This document shows positions 6,385-14,946 of a stretch of 64,000 nucleotides of DNA, in pieces; the first letter of the stretch is position 1, and each line of letters opens with the position of its first letter. A model generated the notes under the pieces. That model did no database searches. It saw only the letters and a program-made list of their open reading frames with translations, and was not told the DNA's origin. The stretch covers positions 1-64,000 of the forward strand of contig CAZSWS010000002.1 in NCBI GenBank assembly GCA_964610765.1, given 5' to 3'. Origin of the DNA: CAZSWS01 sp964610765 (GTDB taxonomy: Bacteria > Bacteroidota > Bacteroidia > Bacteroidales > Tannerellaceae). The translations under genes were made by a program, and so were the position numbers.

Positions 6385-7293
6385 ATGGAACAAATTCAAA
6401 AAACCACAGCCATTATACAAAAAAACGTTCAACTACTTACGAGTGGGCATGACTCAGGCTTTGCCTATTTTTCAAAAAGCGAAAGGAAGCCTTTGCCAAA
6501 CATCCGAAAGATTAAAGAGATTATGGAATTGATCAAAAGGATCATTTTTCCTGAATTCTACGGACAGTCAGGCAGCATCTATGAAACCAATGATTATTTT
6601 ATCGGTTCATGCCTGGAAAGGCTTTATTTCTTATTGGAAAAACAAATCAGTTATAGCTTAAACTTTCAGGATAATGAAGAAGCTGCCGGTCAAAATGAAA
6701 AAGATTTAGCCCTGCGGTTTATAGACCGAATCCCGGAAATCAGACGGATGATATATACCGATGTCAAAGCGGTAAAAGATGGTGACCCGGCTGCAAAAAA
6801 CTTTGGAGAAGTCATCTATTGCTATCCTGCTATCACCTGTATGCTACATTACCGATCGGCACATGAATTGATTAATTTAGACATTCCGGTATTGCCGCGT
6901 ATCATAACCGAAATGGCTCATTCGCTGACCGGTATAGACATCCATCCACGAGCAAAGATTGGTGAGTATTTCAGCATTGATCATGGCACCGGGATTGTGG
7001 TTGGAGAAACATGTATCATTGGTAACCACGTAAGTCTTTATCAAGGGGTAACACTGGGTGCACGCAGCTTTACACTTGACGAGCGCGGACTACCCATGGA
7101 TATTCCTCGCCATCCAATCATTGAAGACAATGTCATCATCTACTCTAACGCAACGGTCTTAGGACGCATTACGATTGGGGAAGGTGCGGTAATTGGAGGT
7201 AATATATGGATTACACAGTCGGTTCCTGCCGGCTGTCGGGTAGTTCAACAACGAGCCATGTCCAGTTTGTTCATTGACGGGGCAGGCATATAA
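6385..7293 (+). CDS. epsC: Serine O-acetyltransferase (EpsC type)
   Basis: A 302-residue cytoplasmic enzyme that makes O-acetylserine from serine and acetyl-CoA, the first step of cysteine synthesis. Residues about 1-180 are the helical N-terminal part. The left-handed parallel beta-helix starts at 'IDIHPRAKIGEYFSIDHG', with the catalytic-loop sequence DHGTGIVVGET and the hexapeptide turns VSLYQGVTLGA and VIGGNIWIT. Two His (in IHPRA and IDHGTG) match the conserved CysE active-site His. The length and the long N-terminal domain fit the EpsC/SatA subtype common in Bacteroidetes. It ends nine bases before the convergent cyclophilin. Confidence 0.9.
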   Translation: MEQIQKTTAIIQKNVQLLTSGHDSGFAYFSKSERKPLPNIRKIKEIMELIKRIIFPEFYGQSGSIYETNDYFIGSCLERLYFLLEKQISYSLNFQDNEEAAGQNEKDLALRFIDRIPEIRRMIYTDVKAVKDGDPAAKNFGEVIYCYPAITCMLHYRSAHELINLDIPVLPRIITEMAHSLTGIDIHPRAKIGEYFSIDHGTGIVVGETCIIGNHVSLYQGVTLGARSFTLDERGLPMDIPRHPIIEDNVIIYSNATVLGRITIGEGAVIGGNIWITQSVPAGCRVVQQRAMSSLFIDGAGI

Positions 7294-7302
7294 ACATTGC
7301 GT

Positions 7303-8112
7303 TTACTCTAGGATTCGCATCTGAAATACGACAGGCTTGAGCGGTCTGTCTTTTTCATTCGTATCAGCGCGTTCAATACGTGAAACAACATCCATACCTT
7401 CCAGCACTTCACCAAAGACGGTATAACCACCATCTAAATGAGGAGTTCCGCCACCATTCATATAAAATTCACGTTGTCGGTAGGTATAGGCGACCTCTCC
7501 TTTTCGAAGCTTGGTAAGACTATCAGCCTCTTCGACCAACTGTTCGCGGAATTCAGTTAATGCTTCTTTATCACCGGAACGATACAGTTCTTTCACTTTT
7601 TCTCGGTTGTCCTCTTGAAGCTCAGCCATGATTTGACGCCGTAGATTTTCTAAGCGTCCCTCTTGCAGGTTATCTAAGCCCTCTTCAATAAACTGCTTAC
7701 CGGTAACAATATAAAACTGCGAAGCACTGGAAGCCCTCTCCGGATTCACATCGTCACCATGACGAGCTGCAGCTAATGCCCCACGCTTATGAAAAATCTC
7801 CGGCGTGCGAAATTCAGCCGGAATAGTATAATTCAGTTCTGTTGTATCCGGTTCCGAACCATCAAGAGACACACGCAAGGTTGGGTCGCCACCTTGAATC
7901 ATAAACTCATTAATGACCCGATGAAAAATCAGCCCTTCATAAAAGCCATCTTTCACCAGTTTGATAAAATTATCCCGATGTTGGGGTGTTTCATTGTACA
8001 GTTTCACCACAATATCCCCTACGCTCGTACTAATAAGCACTTTTGTTTCTTTCTCCTGACTACACATAGTGATTAAAAATCCAATGATAAAAAGAAAAAT
8101 ATATTTTCTCAT
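7303..8112 (-). CDS. Cyclophilin-type peptidyl-prolyl isomerase, probable lipoprotein
   Basis: A 269-residue exported prolyl isomerase. The signal peptide ends in LITMC, so Cys17 is probably lipidated. The cyclophilin fold is clear: 'TSVGDIVVKLYNETPQHRDNF', FHRVINEFMIQGGDPT, and at the end DGGYTVFGEVLEGMDVV. Between SASQFYIVTGK and 'HLDGGYTVFGE' an insert of about 70 charged residues (about 150-220) splits the domain, as in other Bacteroidetes cyclophilins. It likely assists folding of envelope proteins. The NCS2 permease begins 25 bp upstream on the same strand, so the two form one transcript. Confidence 0.9.
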   Translation of the reverse strand: MRKYIFLFIIGFLITMCSQEKETKVLISTSVGDIVVKLYNETPQHRDNFIKLVKDGFYEGLIFHRVINEFMIQGGDPTLRVSLDGSEPDTTELNYTIPAEFRTPEIFHKRGALAAARHGDDVNPERASSASQFYIVTGKQFIEEGLDNLQEGRLENLRRQIMAELQEDNREKVKELYRSGDKEALTEFREQLVEEADSLTKLRKGEVAYTYRQREFYMNGGGTPHLDGGYTVFGEVLEGMDVVSRIERADTNEKDRPLKPVVFQMRILE

Positions 8113-8137
8113 AATGATTATTACTTGTTTCTATTTG

Positions 8138-9406
8138 CTAATTCTTTTTACGGAACAAGACATGCTCTAATAAAAAAACGGCAATGACTCCCATGACGAA
8201 TCCATTCCCTAAGATTGGGCGAATATATGCAGGGATGGCATCTTTCACCGCATCAGGTGCAAAAATAATAAATAATGCAATCATCAAAGGCAGCGCCACC
8301 GTTACAGACGTATTAAAGTTATGTACTGCCTGCTCTTTCGTCATCATTTGAAGCCCTGCACCTAATTGGGTAGCCATTAAATAAAAAAAGATAGCCCCCA
8401 TAGCCGCTGCCGGTAAAAACAACAGCATTTGAACTAAAAAAGGCATACAGGCTATGAGTATCATCATCACCCCCATAGGAACCATCGTGTAACGTGACGC
8501 ACAACCGGTAGCCGCAATCACGCCGGGAGTCAACGAAAAATCGACTGTACCCACTACACCCAGCAGACCTGAAAACATATTAGAAACACCGGTAAAGCCA
8601 CTTCCTCGTGTAATTCGTCGTCCCATATCTTTTGCCTCCAGCAAGTAGCCAACCGATTGTATCGACCCCAGTTCATTAACAGTAAGTGCTATATAACAAA
8701 AGAAGAAGGAGAGCAAGATACCCGGATCAATCTGTAAGGAGAAGTAAAAAAGTGGCGACTTAGCATCTTGCCAAGCATTTTCTAGAGATAAATCAGCCGG
8801 AAAACCGATAAACAAATAGTAGAAAGCTGAACCTAAAACAATTGCAAACAACAAGACGGTCGATTTCCATAATCCTTTGGCTAATGCATTACCTACCAGC
8901 ATCAAAAGAACCACACCCAAAGCATATAAAAAATGAAACAAAGGCTGCTCACCGGTAGAGAAAACCATATCCAAGATGACCGGCACCAGCGTAAAAGCGA
9001 TAAGCAGCAGAATGACTGAAACGACTCTCGGCGTGAAAAGCTTTTGTAAATAAGACAATAAGCCTGTGAAAGACAGGACAGCCAATAGCAAGCCTCCAAA
9101 AAATATTGATGTATAAATAGCTGAATCGTCTGCACCACTCGCTGAAATAATACCAATAAGCAGCACCGAGGCAGGCCCTATGATGAGTGGTAAACGATGA
9201 CCGAATAAAACTTGCACTATGGTAAAAACGCCTACTATGGCAAAGAGTTTCTGCAAATAAAAGATCTGGTCTGCCATGCCAAATCCATGTAACTTTGCTA
9301 TAACCAACCCTATAATAATGATGGAGGGAAGCGCCACGACGAACCATTGCAGTCCGTAGAGTATCATCTGGAAAATTCCGGGCTTATCATCTAATTGATA
9401 TTTCAT
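8138..9406 (-). CDS. Nucleobase:cation symporter-2 (xanthine/uracil-type permease)
   Basis: A 422-residue inner-membrane importer with about 12-14 hydrophobic segments. It has the NCS2 signature region 'SVGYLLEAKDMGRRITRGSG' and 'SNMFSGLLGVVGTVDFSLTPG', followed by ATGCASRY. Members carry xanthine, uric acid or uracil with a cation; which base this one carries cannot be read from the sequence. It is the first gene of a two-gene unit with the cyclophilin (25-bp gap) under the TATCTTTG element at 9463-9470. Confidence 0.85.
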   Translation of the reverse strand: MKYQLDDKPGIFQMILYGLQWFVVALPSIIIIGLVIAKLHGFGMADQIFYLQKLFAIVGVFTIVQVLFGHRLPLIIGPASVLLIGIISASGADDSAIYTSIFFGGLLLAVLSFTGLLSYLQKLFTPRVVSVILLLIAFTLVPVILDMVFSTGEQPLFHFLYALGVVLLMLVGNALAKGLWKSTVLLFAIVLGSAFYYLFIGFPADLSLENAWQDAKSPLFYFSLQIDPGILLSFFFCYIALTVNELGSIQSVGYLLEAKDMGRRITRGSGFTGVSNMFSGLLGVVGTVDFSLTPGVIAATGCASRYTMVPMGVMMILIACMPFLVQMLLFLPAAAMGAIFFYLMATQLGAGLQMMTKEQAVHNFNTSVTVALPLMIALFIIFAPDAVKDAIPAYIRPILGNGFVMGVIAVFLLEHVLFRKKN

Positions 9407-9462
9407 AAGTGAAGTGTCTTTTGATTTAATAACGACTAAGCACTTGCTTTTTCGTTTAACAA

Positions 9463-9470
9463 CAAAGATA
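9463..9470 (-). promoter_or_regulatory. -7 promoter element of the permease-cyclophilin unit
   Basis: On the minus strand TATCTTTG matches TAnnTTTG exactly, 57 bp before the ATG at 9406. There is no clear -33 TTTG. Confidence 0.55.
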
Positions 9471-9526
9471 CGAAAGCGTCTTCTTAATCTGCTGATAATG
9501 ACAGAAAGATATAACCGTTAACGTTA

Positions 9527-12500
9527 TTACTGCTTTTTGGATGAAGCCTTACGGGCTTTTTCTATTTCACGAAGTGAACGTTTGCGCTCCTTTTCCCTTT
9601 CTTTCAGCTGAGTCTTACGGGCTTTCTCTTTTGCTTTCAATGCTTCTTTTCTTGCCTTCTCCTTCTCTTTCCGTTCACGCTCAATAGCTTTTATTTTTTC
9701 TTTTCGCTCGCGCTCGTACTGTTTCAATTGCTCAGAGCGACTTTTATTGAGCTCTTCCCGTTTGCTTCTCTCCTCTTTTGCCTTGACTTCACTTTGCTCG
9801 TCGGCAGGCTGCTCAGCAGAGAGCTCCTCACTTTCCAACTGCCTACGCCTTTCTTCAATATACTTTGATATAGCATCTTGAGTATTTTCAGGCTGAACTG
9901 TATCGATTGGCAAAACAAGGCTACTATCCGCTTGCTGAGTCGGCACTTGCCGGGACAAGTCGACAGGGGGATGAATCTCTTCGATTACCTCAACAGCAGG
10001 TATTTCTGACGCAGAAATTTCCTCCTCGACGGACACATCCATCTGTGCCTTCCAACGGGACACAACTTGAGGTTCTAAAGACTCAAAATGTTGTTCATAA
10101 AACTGCTCATACGCTTCAAGGGTCATTCCACCGGATAATACCCGATAATTTGCTTCAGATATCGGGAATGCAGTGAATGCTGATTCCCACTTTTTTGCAT
10201 AGCCTTCTTCCCCATAAATTAAGCGATAATAATGCAATGCCTCTTTCAGTCCATCGAAGCCCGTTATTTTTAAGATAGTCAAGGAGGAAGCTTCCTCAAA
10301 AACAAGATCCGGACTTTTTGTTTGAAGATTAGAGAAATTGAAAGCCGCAACAGTAAATAAAAGCAGATTGCGGTCGAACGAATCTGAAGGATAAATCAAA
10401 AGCACCTGATGCTTACCCCCTACCGAGTCGCTAAAAGCCGGTAAAGATTCAGTACTCAGGGATACACGTTCGTCACCTAAGCGTACATTCCACAACATAC
10501 GCTCCATTCGCCCTTCGAGCAACTGTTTGCCGGCCAGCATACCCTTCATCATTTCAGTCGCCAGCGCAGTTACATCCTCACCGGAATAGCTTTCAATCAA
10601 TGCCTTTAAAGCAGTTTTGAAGTTATCCTGATCACCTGCTTGTGCATACGTCAATGCATTTAATAACATCATTTTGGGCATCAATGTACCTAAAGGATAT
10701 TGCTTAATAAACAAGTGGTAGTTTTCTCTCAACTGAGCCGTATCGCCAGACAAATAAGATGCATAAGTCTGCTGATATAAGGATTCTTGATTTTTGTCCA
10801 GCTGACGCAAGTCTTGCTCAAATGTCGGACTTTGAACGGCTTGCGTATAAGCTGCATCCGGGTAAGACTGCTCTAGTTTTCTTTTAATAGTCTGCATTAA
10901 TCCTTCATTATTCCTATGCAGAGCCATTAAATACGTCTGATAATAATAGTCTAAGCGATAAGGGTTGTCCGGAAATCGCCTATCTAATTCATCAAAAGTC
11001 TGTATAGCCATTGCGTAATCTTCTAACCGATCTTTATACAAAACGCCCATCCGGAATAAAGCATTTTCAATTAACCTGTCTGATGATTCAACTTCCTCTA
11101 CGGTCAAAGGAAGCTGGCTAAGATAATACGTGGGATTGTGAGGATCGAACGCTAATGAATCCATTTTATGAATCGAATCAGAAGCAGCCAGTTCGTTCGA
11201 TTGTTGTTTATTTTCGCCGACATCTACCGACTCTATTAAGTGATTTTCCTCATGCATATCAAACGCCCTAATCGCTTTGTCTCTTCGTCGCCAGTCATCT
11301 TCTAACGGTCGCCGTCCCCATCGATTTTGAAAGTACACTTTCCCTTGGGCTACCAATGAGGGGTTATAGAAATAAAACGAGTTTTCAGACTCAACAGACA
11401 AACCCTCAGTCAACCCGCTACTCGTTCGTTCTTGTATTCCTATGGAAGCGTCCTGCTCAGCGAGGTACGCTTCTTTTTCCATCAGCTTTTTCTCTTCTTT
11501 CTCCTGCTTAATCAAGGTTTTTATTACCCCATCAATCAACGCCATTCGCTCTGCCTCAGGCAACGCAGCCACACGCTGCAAACTGTCTTGCAGCTGTATC
11601 GTTTCCGCATGAACGACCCATTCATCTAAAACAGCTGACAACGAAGCGATGTGCTGATAGTCGACATAATCTCTTCCAATAATTGAGAGCGCCTCTGTAA
11701 AACAAGGCTGTGCCTTCATATAGTCTTTCATCTCCAGATAGAGATTGCCTAAACGAACCATACAGTCAGCCCGTTCAAAGCCTTTTCCAGTTCCTTTTTC
11801 TACACCTAAGCGATAACTGGCTATCGCATTGACCGTATCATTCATGGATAGGTATACATCTCCTTTTGCCCTATATAATTGATCTAGCCAATCGCTATAT
11901 CTTTCGCCTTTCTCCATTTTAGATAGTCGTTTAAGCAGCTGCTGTTCTTGCCCGGGCACAACAGCATCGGCTTGACGTATGCGGGCTGCAAAACCAAGTT
12001 CGTCAGGAACATATAGCGACCTGGATACCGCATCAAACGCTTGACGAGCTTCAACCTTTCGACCTAATGAAAGAAACACTTGCCCCAATAAGTACTTAAG
12101 ACGAAGTTTCTGTTTTTTGTTTTTCTCATCCTTAATGACTTGCTGCAAATAGGGCATAGCTAAAGGCAATGAATCTCTCTTCAACAGATAGTCTGCGTAA
12201 AAGCGGTTGAAGTCGGTTAATACACCCCCTGTCAACCTCTCTTCTTTCATCCGTTTAAAAGCTTGCTCGGCATCATACAGCCATCCTAACTCGGCATAGC
12301 ACCGAGCACGCCACAAACGTGCCTCAAGCACCACATCCGGCTCTGTCCGATAATGACGCGTTAAAAAAGCAAAGGTGGATGAGGCTTCCAAAAAGTCTCC
12401 ATTATAAAACTGACTCTTCCCAATCAGCATCCAACAATGTTTTAAAAAAGGATTATACTCTTCTTTCGCCTGATTAGCAACTTGTTTTGGATCATTTCGC

Positions 12501-12838
12501 CATCCGCGTTTTCTTGACGGCTTCACATGAATAGCATGTAGTCCAATCGCTTTTTCACCCTTTTCAATAGCTCGGTCAAAAGGACCGCCCGGTGTTTCTT
12601 TCACCTTAGGCAATCCACTGACCGGGTGGAGGTGAATCATCCGGGAATAATTGTCCACATTCTCATCGCTCATGACGTTCAAAGCTTCATCAAAAGAGGC
12701 TTTTCCATTGAAATAGATATTATAGCGTGAGTTCAGGGCATGATAAGAACGGCTTGCCCACGTATTCTTCTTCGTAGTACATGCCACAAGTTGTCCTATC
12801 AGAAATAGGATAAGTATATAATAAATGCTCTTTTTCAC
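9527..12838 (-). CDS. SprE/PorW-like TPR lipoprotein
   Basis: A 1,103-residue outer-membrane-type lipoprotein. The signal peptide ends in LVACTTKKNTWASRSYHALN; TKKNT-x-(S/T)R-x-YH(A/N)L-x-(S/T)RYN-x-YFNG is the diagnostic start of the SprE/PorW family, required for type IX secretion and gliding where those exist. TPR-like helical repeats follow (for example 'AEQAFKRMKEERL' and 'AMIASYRLG'-type helices). The last 100 or so residues are a Lys/Arg/Glu coiled coil. It starts at GTG 12838; no in-frame ATG is near. It lies 33 bp after the metal permease in the metG unit. No other T9SS gene is seen here, so the T9SS role is not shown. Confidence 0.75.
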   Translation of the reverse strand: MKKSIYYILILFLIGQLVACTTKKNTWASRSYHALNSRYNIYFNGKASFDEALNVMSDENVDNYSRMIHLHPVSGLPKVKETPGGPFDRAIEKGEKAIGLHAIHVKPSRKRGWRNDPKQVANQAKEEYNPFLKHCWMLIGKSQFYNGDFLEASSTFAFLTRHYRTEPDVVLEARLWRARCYAELGWLYDAEQAFKRMKEERLTGGVLTDFNRFYADYLLKRDSLPLAMPYLQQVIKDEKNKKQKLRLKYLLGQVFLSLGRKVEARQAFDAVSRSLYVPDELGFAARIRQADAVVPGQEQQLLKRLSKMEKGERYSDWLDQLYRAKGDVYLSMNDTVNAIASYRLGVEKGTGKGFERADCMVRLGNLYLEMKDYMKAQPCFTEALSIIGRDYVDYQHIASLSAVLDEWVVHAETIQLQDSLQRVAALPEAERMALIDGVIKTLIKQEKEEKKLMEKEAYLAEQDASIGIQERTSSGLTEGLSVESENSFYFYNPSLVAQGKVYFQNRWGRRPLEDDWRRRDKAIRAFDMHEENHLIESVDVGENKQQSNELAASDSIHKMDSLAFDPHNPTYYLSQLPLTVEEVESSDRLIENALFRMGVLYKDRLEDYAMAIQTFDELDRRFPDNPYRLDYYYQTYLMALHRNNEGLMQTIKRKLEQSYPDAAYTQAVQSPTFEQDLRQLDKNQESLYQQTYASYLSGDTAQLRENYHLFIKQYPLGTLMPKMMLLNALTYAQAGDQDNFKTALKALIESYSGEDVTALATEMMKGMLAGKQLLEGRMERMLWNVRLGDERVSLSTESLPAFSDSVGGKHQVLLIYPSDSFDRNLLLFTVAAFNFSNLQTKSPDLVFEEASSLTILKITGFDGLKEALHYYRLIYGEEGYAKKWESAFTAFPISEANYRVLSGGMTLEAYEQFYEQHFESLEPQVVSRWKAQMDVSVEEEISASEIPAVEVIEEIHPPVDLSRQVPTQQADSSLVLPIDTVQPENTQDAISKYIEERRRQLESEELSAEQPADEQSEVKAKEERSKREELNKSRSEQLKQYERERKEKIKAIERERKEKEKARKEALKAKEKARKTQLKEREKERKRSLREIEKARKASSKKQ

Positions 12839-12871
12839 ATGAACGGATTATCCGTAGTAATGTAGTAATAA

Positions 12872-13696
12872 CTAAGAATTGGCTGATTTATTGCTTTTAA
12901 AGAGGAATAAAGCAACTTTGGAAAGTAAAAAGAAGAGAACGAGCACCAAGATAATAAATGCTCCGGAAGGTATATTCAAATAGTAAGAACCGATGAGTCC
13001 ACTCACACATCCCACAAAGCCAACTAAAATACTTCCGAAGATAATCTTTTTGAAATCGGACGTATATAGATTTACCGTAATCTGTGGCAAAGTAAGCATA
13101 CTTATCAGCAGCATGATTCCCACTAAGCGTATAGACAACACAATCGTTACAGCAATGAAAAACATCATTACATATTCAATCAGTCGCACCGGTATACGCT
13201 GTGTTAAAGCAAAATCACGGTCGAAAGCTGTATAGATTATTTCTTTGAGAAAGAGTGAGAACAACAAAATCAAAAGGACGACCAAGCAGGCGATTAGAAG
13301 TAAGTCGGTCGTAGAAATAGTCAAGATATTCCCAAAAAGATAGGCGGATAAATTAGGTGCATAGCCGGGAGTTAAGAAAATGAAGATAACGCCTAGTGCC
13401 ATACCCAGCGACCAGATGCCGGCTATCGCCGAATCTTCCCGAATGTTTTGGGAACGACTAGCCCACTCGACACCAAAGGCACATAGTACAGAAAAAACCA
13501 TAGCCATCAATATAGGATTCGTTCCCAAATAGAAGCCTAGCCCTAAGCCTCCAAATGAAGCATGTGTAATCCCTCCACTGATAAACACTAAACGCCTGGC
13601 AACGACATAGGTGCCTACGATTCCGCAGGCAATCGCCGTTAATAAGCTGCCCAACAGTGCATATTGAAAAAAGGTATATCCCAGTAGCTCAATCAT
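12872..13696 (-). CDS. ABC-3 family metal transporter permease (ZnuB/TroC-like)
   Basis: A 274-residue inner-membrane permease with about eight segments. The fold and motifs are those of ABC-3 metal permeases: 'TYVVARRLVFISGGITHASF', DSAIAGIWSLGMALG and 'IRLVGIMLLISMLTLPQ'. These import zinc or manganese with a partner ATPase and a binding lipoprotein. Neither partner lies beside it, so it must use one encoded elsewhere. Its ATG overlaps the aroA stop as ATGA (13693-13696), indicating translational coupling to aroA. Confidence 0.85.
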   Translation of the reverse strand: MIELLGYTFFQYALLGSLLTAIACGIVGTYVVARRLVFISGGITHASFGGLGLGFYLGTNPILMAMVFSVLCAFGVEWASRSQNIREDSAIAGIWSLGMALGVIFIFLTPGYAPNLSAYLFGNILTISTTDLLLIACLVVLLILLFSLFLKEIIYTAFDRDFALTQRIPVRLIEYVMMFFIAVTIVLSIRLVGIMLLISMLTLPQITVNLYTSDFKKIIFGSILVGFVGCVSGLIGSYYLNIPSGAFIILVLVLFFLLSKVALFLFKSNKSANS

Positions 13697-14940
13697 TCGT
13701 TTACAGCTTGGTGGTTTTCTTTTCTTATATCAAAGCCTGCTTTTATCAAATCATCCCAAAATGCAGGATAGCTTTTCGTCACAACTTGTGGATCTGCGAT
13801 ACATACACCTTCATTAAACATGTAGGCTGCCGGAGCAAAAGCCATTGCCATTCGGTGGTCATCGTAGGTAGAAATAACAGGAGATTGTTCCGGTGTAATT
13901 CGCTGCCCGCCCCATGCTAAGATACTGTCATCTACCACCTTCACAATGAAGCCTAGTTTTGCCAATTCAGCCTTTAACGCTTCTAAACGATCCGTTTCTT
14001 TTATTTTCAGGCTTTGCAATCCGGACAATCGGTAAGGCACTCCTAACAGTGAGCAAGCCACTGCTAAAGTCTGCGCCAAATCAGGACAATTCACCAAATC
14101 CTGTTCAAAGTGGGTTGTAACCGTTCCTTCTTTTTTTATGACTACTCCCTCTTTTAAATAGGTCGTTTGGACACCTAGGTGTATGAATAAATCAGCAATT
14201 ACAGAGTCACCTTGTAGACTATCTTTCGCCAATGTAGGCAAAGTAATCAGAGCCGACTCGCTCAGTGCTGCCATCGCATACCAATATGAAGCAGCACTCC
14301 AATCGCTTTCTACTTCAAAAGGAATAGGTGTATATGTTGCCGGAGGAACAGTGATGGTGTCTCCTTCCCAATGTGCCGACACACCAAACTGTTTCATTAA
14401 GTTTAATGTCTGAAGGATATATGGACGAGAAACAACCATGCCTTTCAAATGAATAGTCAGTCCCTCTTCCATGGTCGGAGCAATCATCAATAAAGCAGAG
14501 ATATATTGCGAACTCACACCTCCATCCAGTGCTATTTCGCCTCCTTTCAAGGCTGAACCATAGATGCGTAATGGGGGATAACCTTCCTTTTCTATATAAT
14601 CTATTTTGGCACCTAGACTATTCAAGGCTTCTACAAGTAAACGAATAGGACGATTTTTCATCCGTTCACTTCCGGTCAGCGTCCATTCGCCCACTATTTT
14701 AGCGAGAAATGCAGTCAGAAAGCGCATAGCTGTTCCGGCTGCCCCTATATCAAACGTAGAAGTATTTGAATTAAGCACCTCAAGCATCACCTTCGTATCG
14801 TCACAGTCTGATAAGTTCACGATATCATACGGACTATAACTAAGGGCATTCAAAATCAACACCCTATTACATATACTTTTAGATGAAGGCAATACAATCT
14901 TTGCCTCAATTGTTCGGGGTGCTTTAATTCTATAATTCAT
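13693..14940 (-). CDS. aroA: 3-phosphoshikimate 1-carboxyvinyltransferase (EPSP synthase)
   Basis: A 415-residue cytoplasmic enzyme joining shikimate-3-phosphate and phosphoenolpyruvate in aromatic amino-acid synthesis. It has the N-terminal 'VLPSSKSICNRVLILNALS' (substrate Lys/Ser), the GAAGTAMRFLTAF phosphoenolpyruvate-binding motif, a SSQYISALL segment and the KETDRLEALKAEL and DDHRMAMAFA motifs. The first residue of the canonical NAGTAMR is Ala here, a variation seen in Bacteroidetes. Length is normal. Six bases separate it from metG upstream and it overlaps the metal permease downstream by four, so it is mid-operon. Confidence 0.95.
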   Translation of the reverse strand: MNYRIKAPRTIEAKIVLPSSKSICNRVLILNALSYSPYDIVNLSDCDDTKVMLEVLNSNTSTFDIGAAGTAMRFLTAFLAKIVGEWTLTGSERMKNRPIRLLVEALNSLGAKIDYIEKEGYPPLRIYGSALKGGEIALDGGVSSQYISALLMIAPTMEEGLTIHLKGMVVSRPYILQTLNLMKQFGVSAHWEGDTITVPPATYTPIPFEVESDWSAASYWYAMAALSESALITLPTLAKDSLQGDSVIADLFIHLGVQTTYLKEGVVIKKEGTVTTHFEQDLVNCPDLAQTLAVACSLLGVPYRLSGLQSLKIKETDRLEALKAELAKLGFIVKVVDDSILAWGGQRITPEQSPVISTYDDHRMAMAFAPAAYMFNEGVCIADPQVVTKSYPAFWDDLIKAGFDIRKENHQAVNE

Positions 14941-14946
14941 GACGGA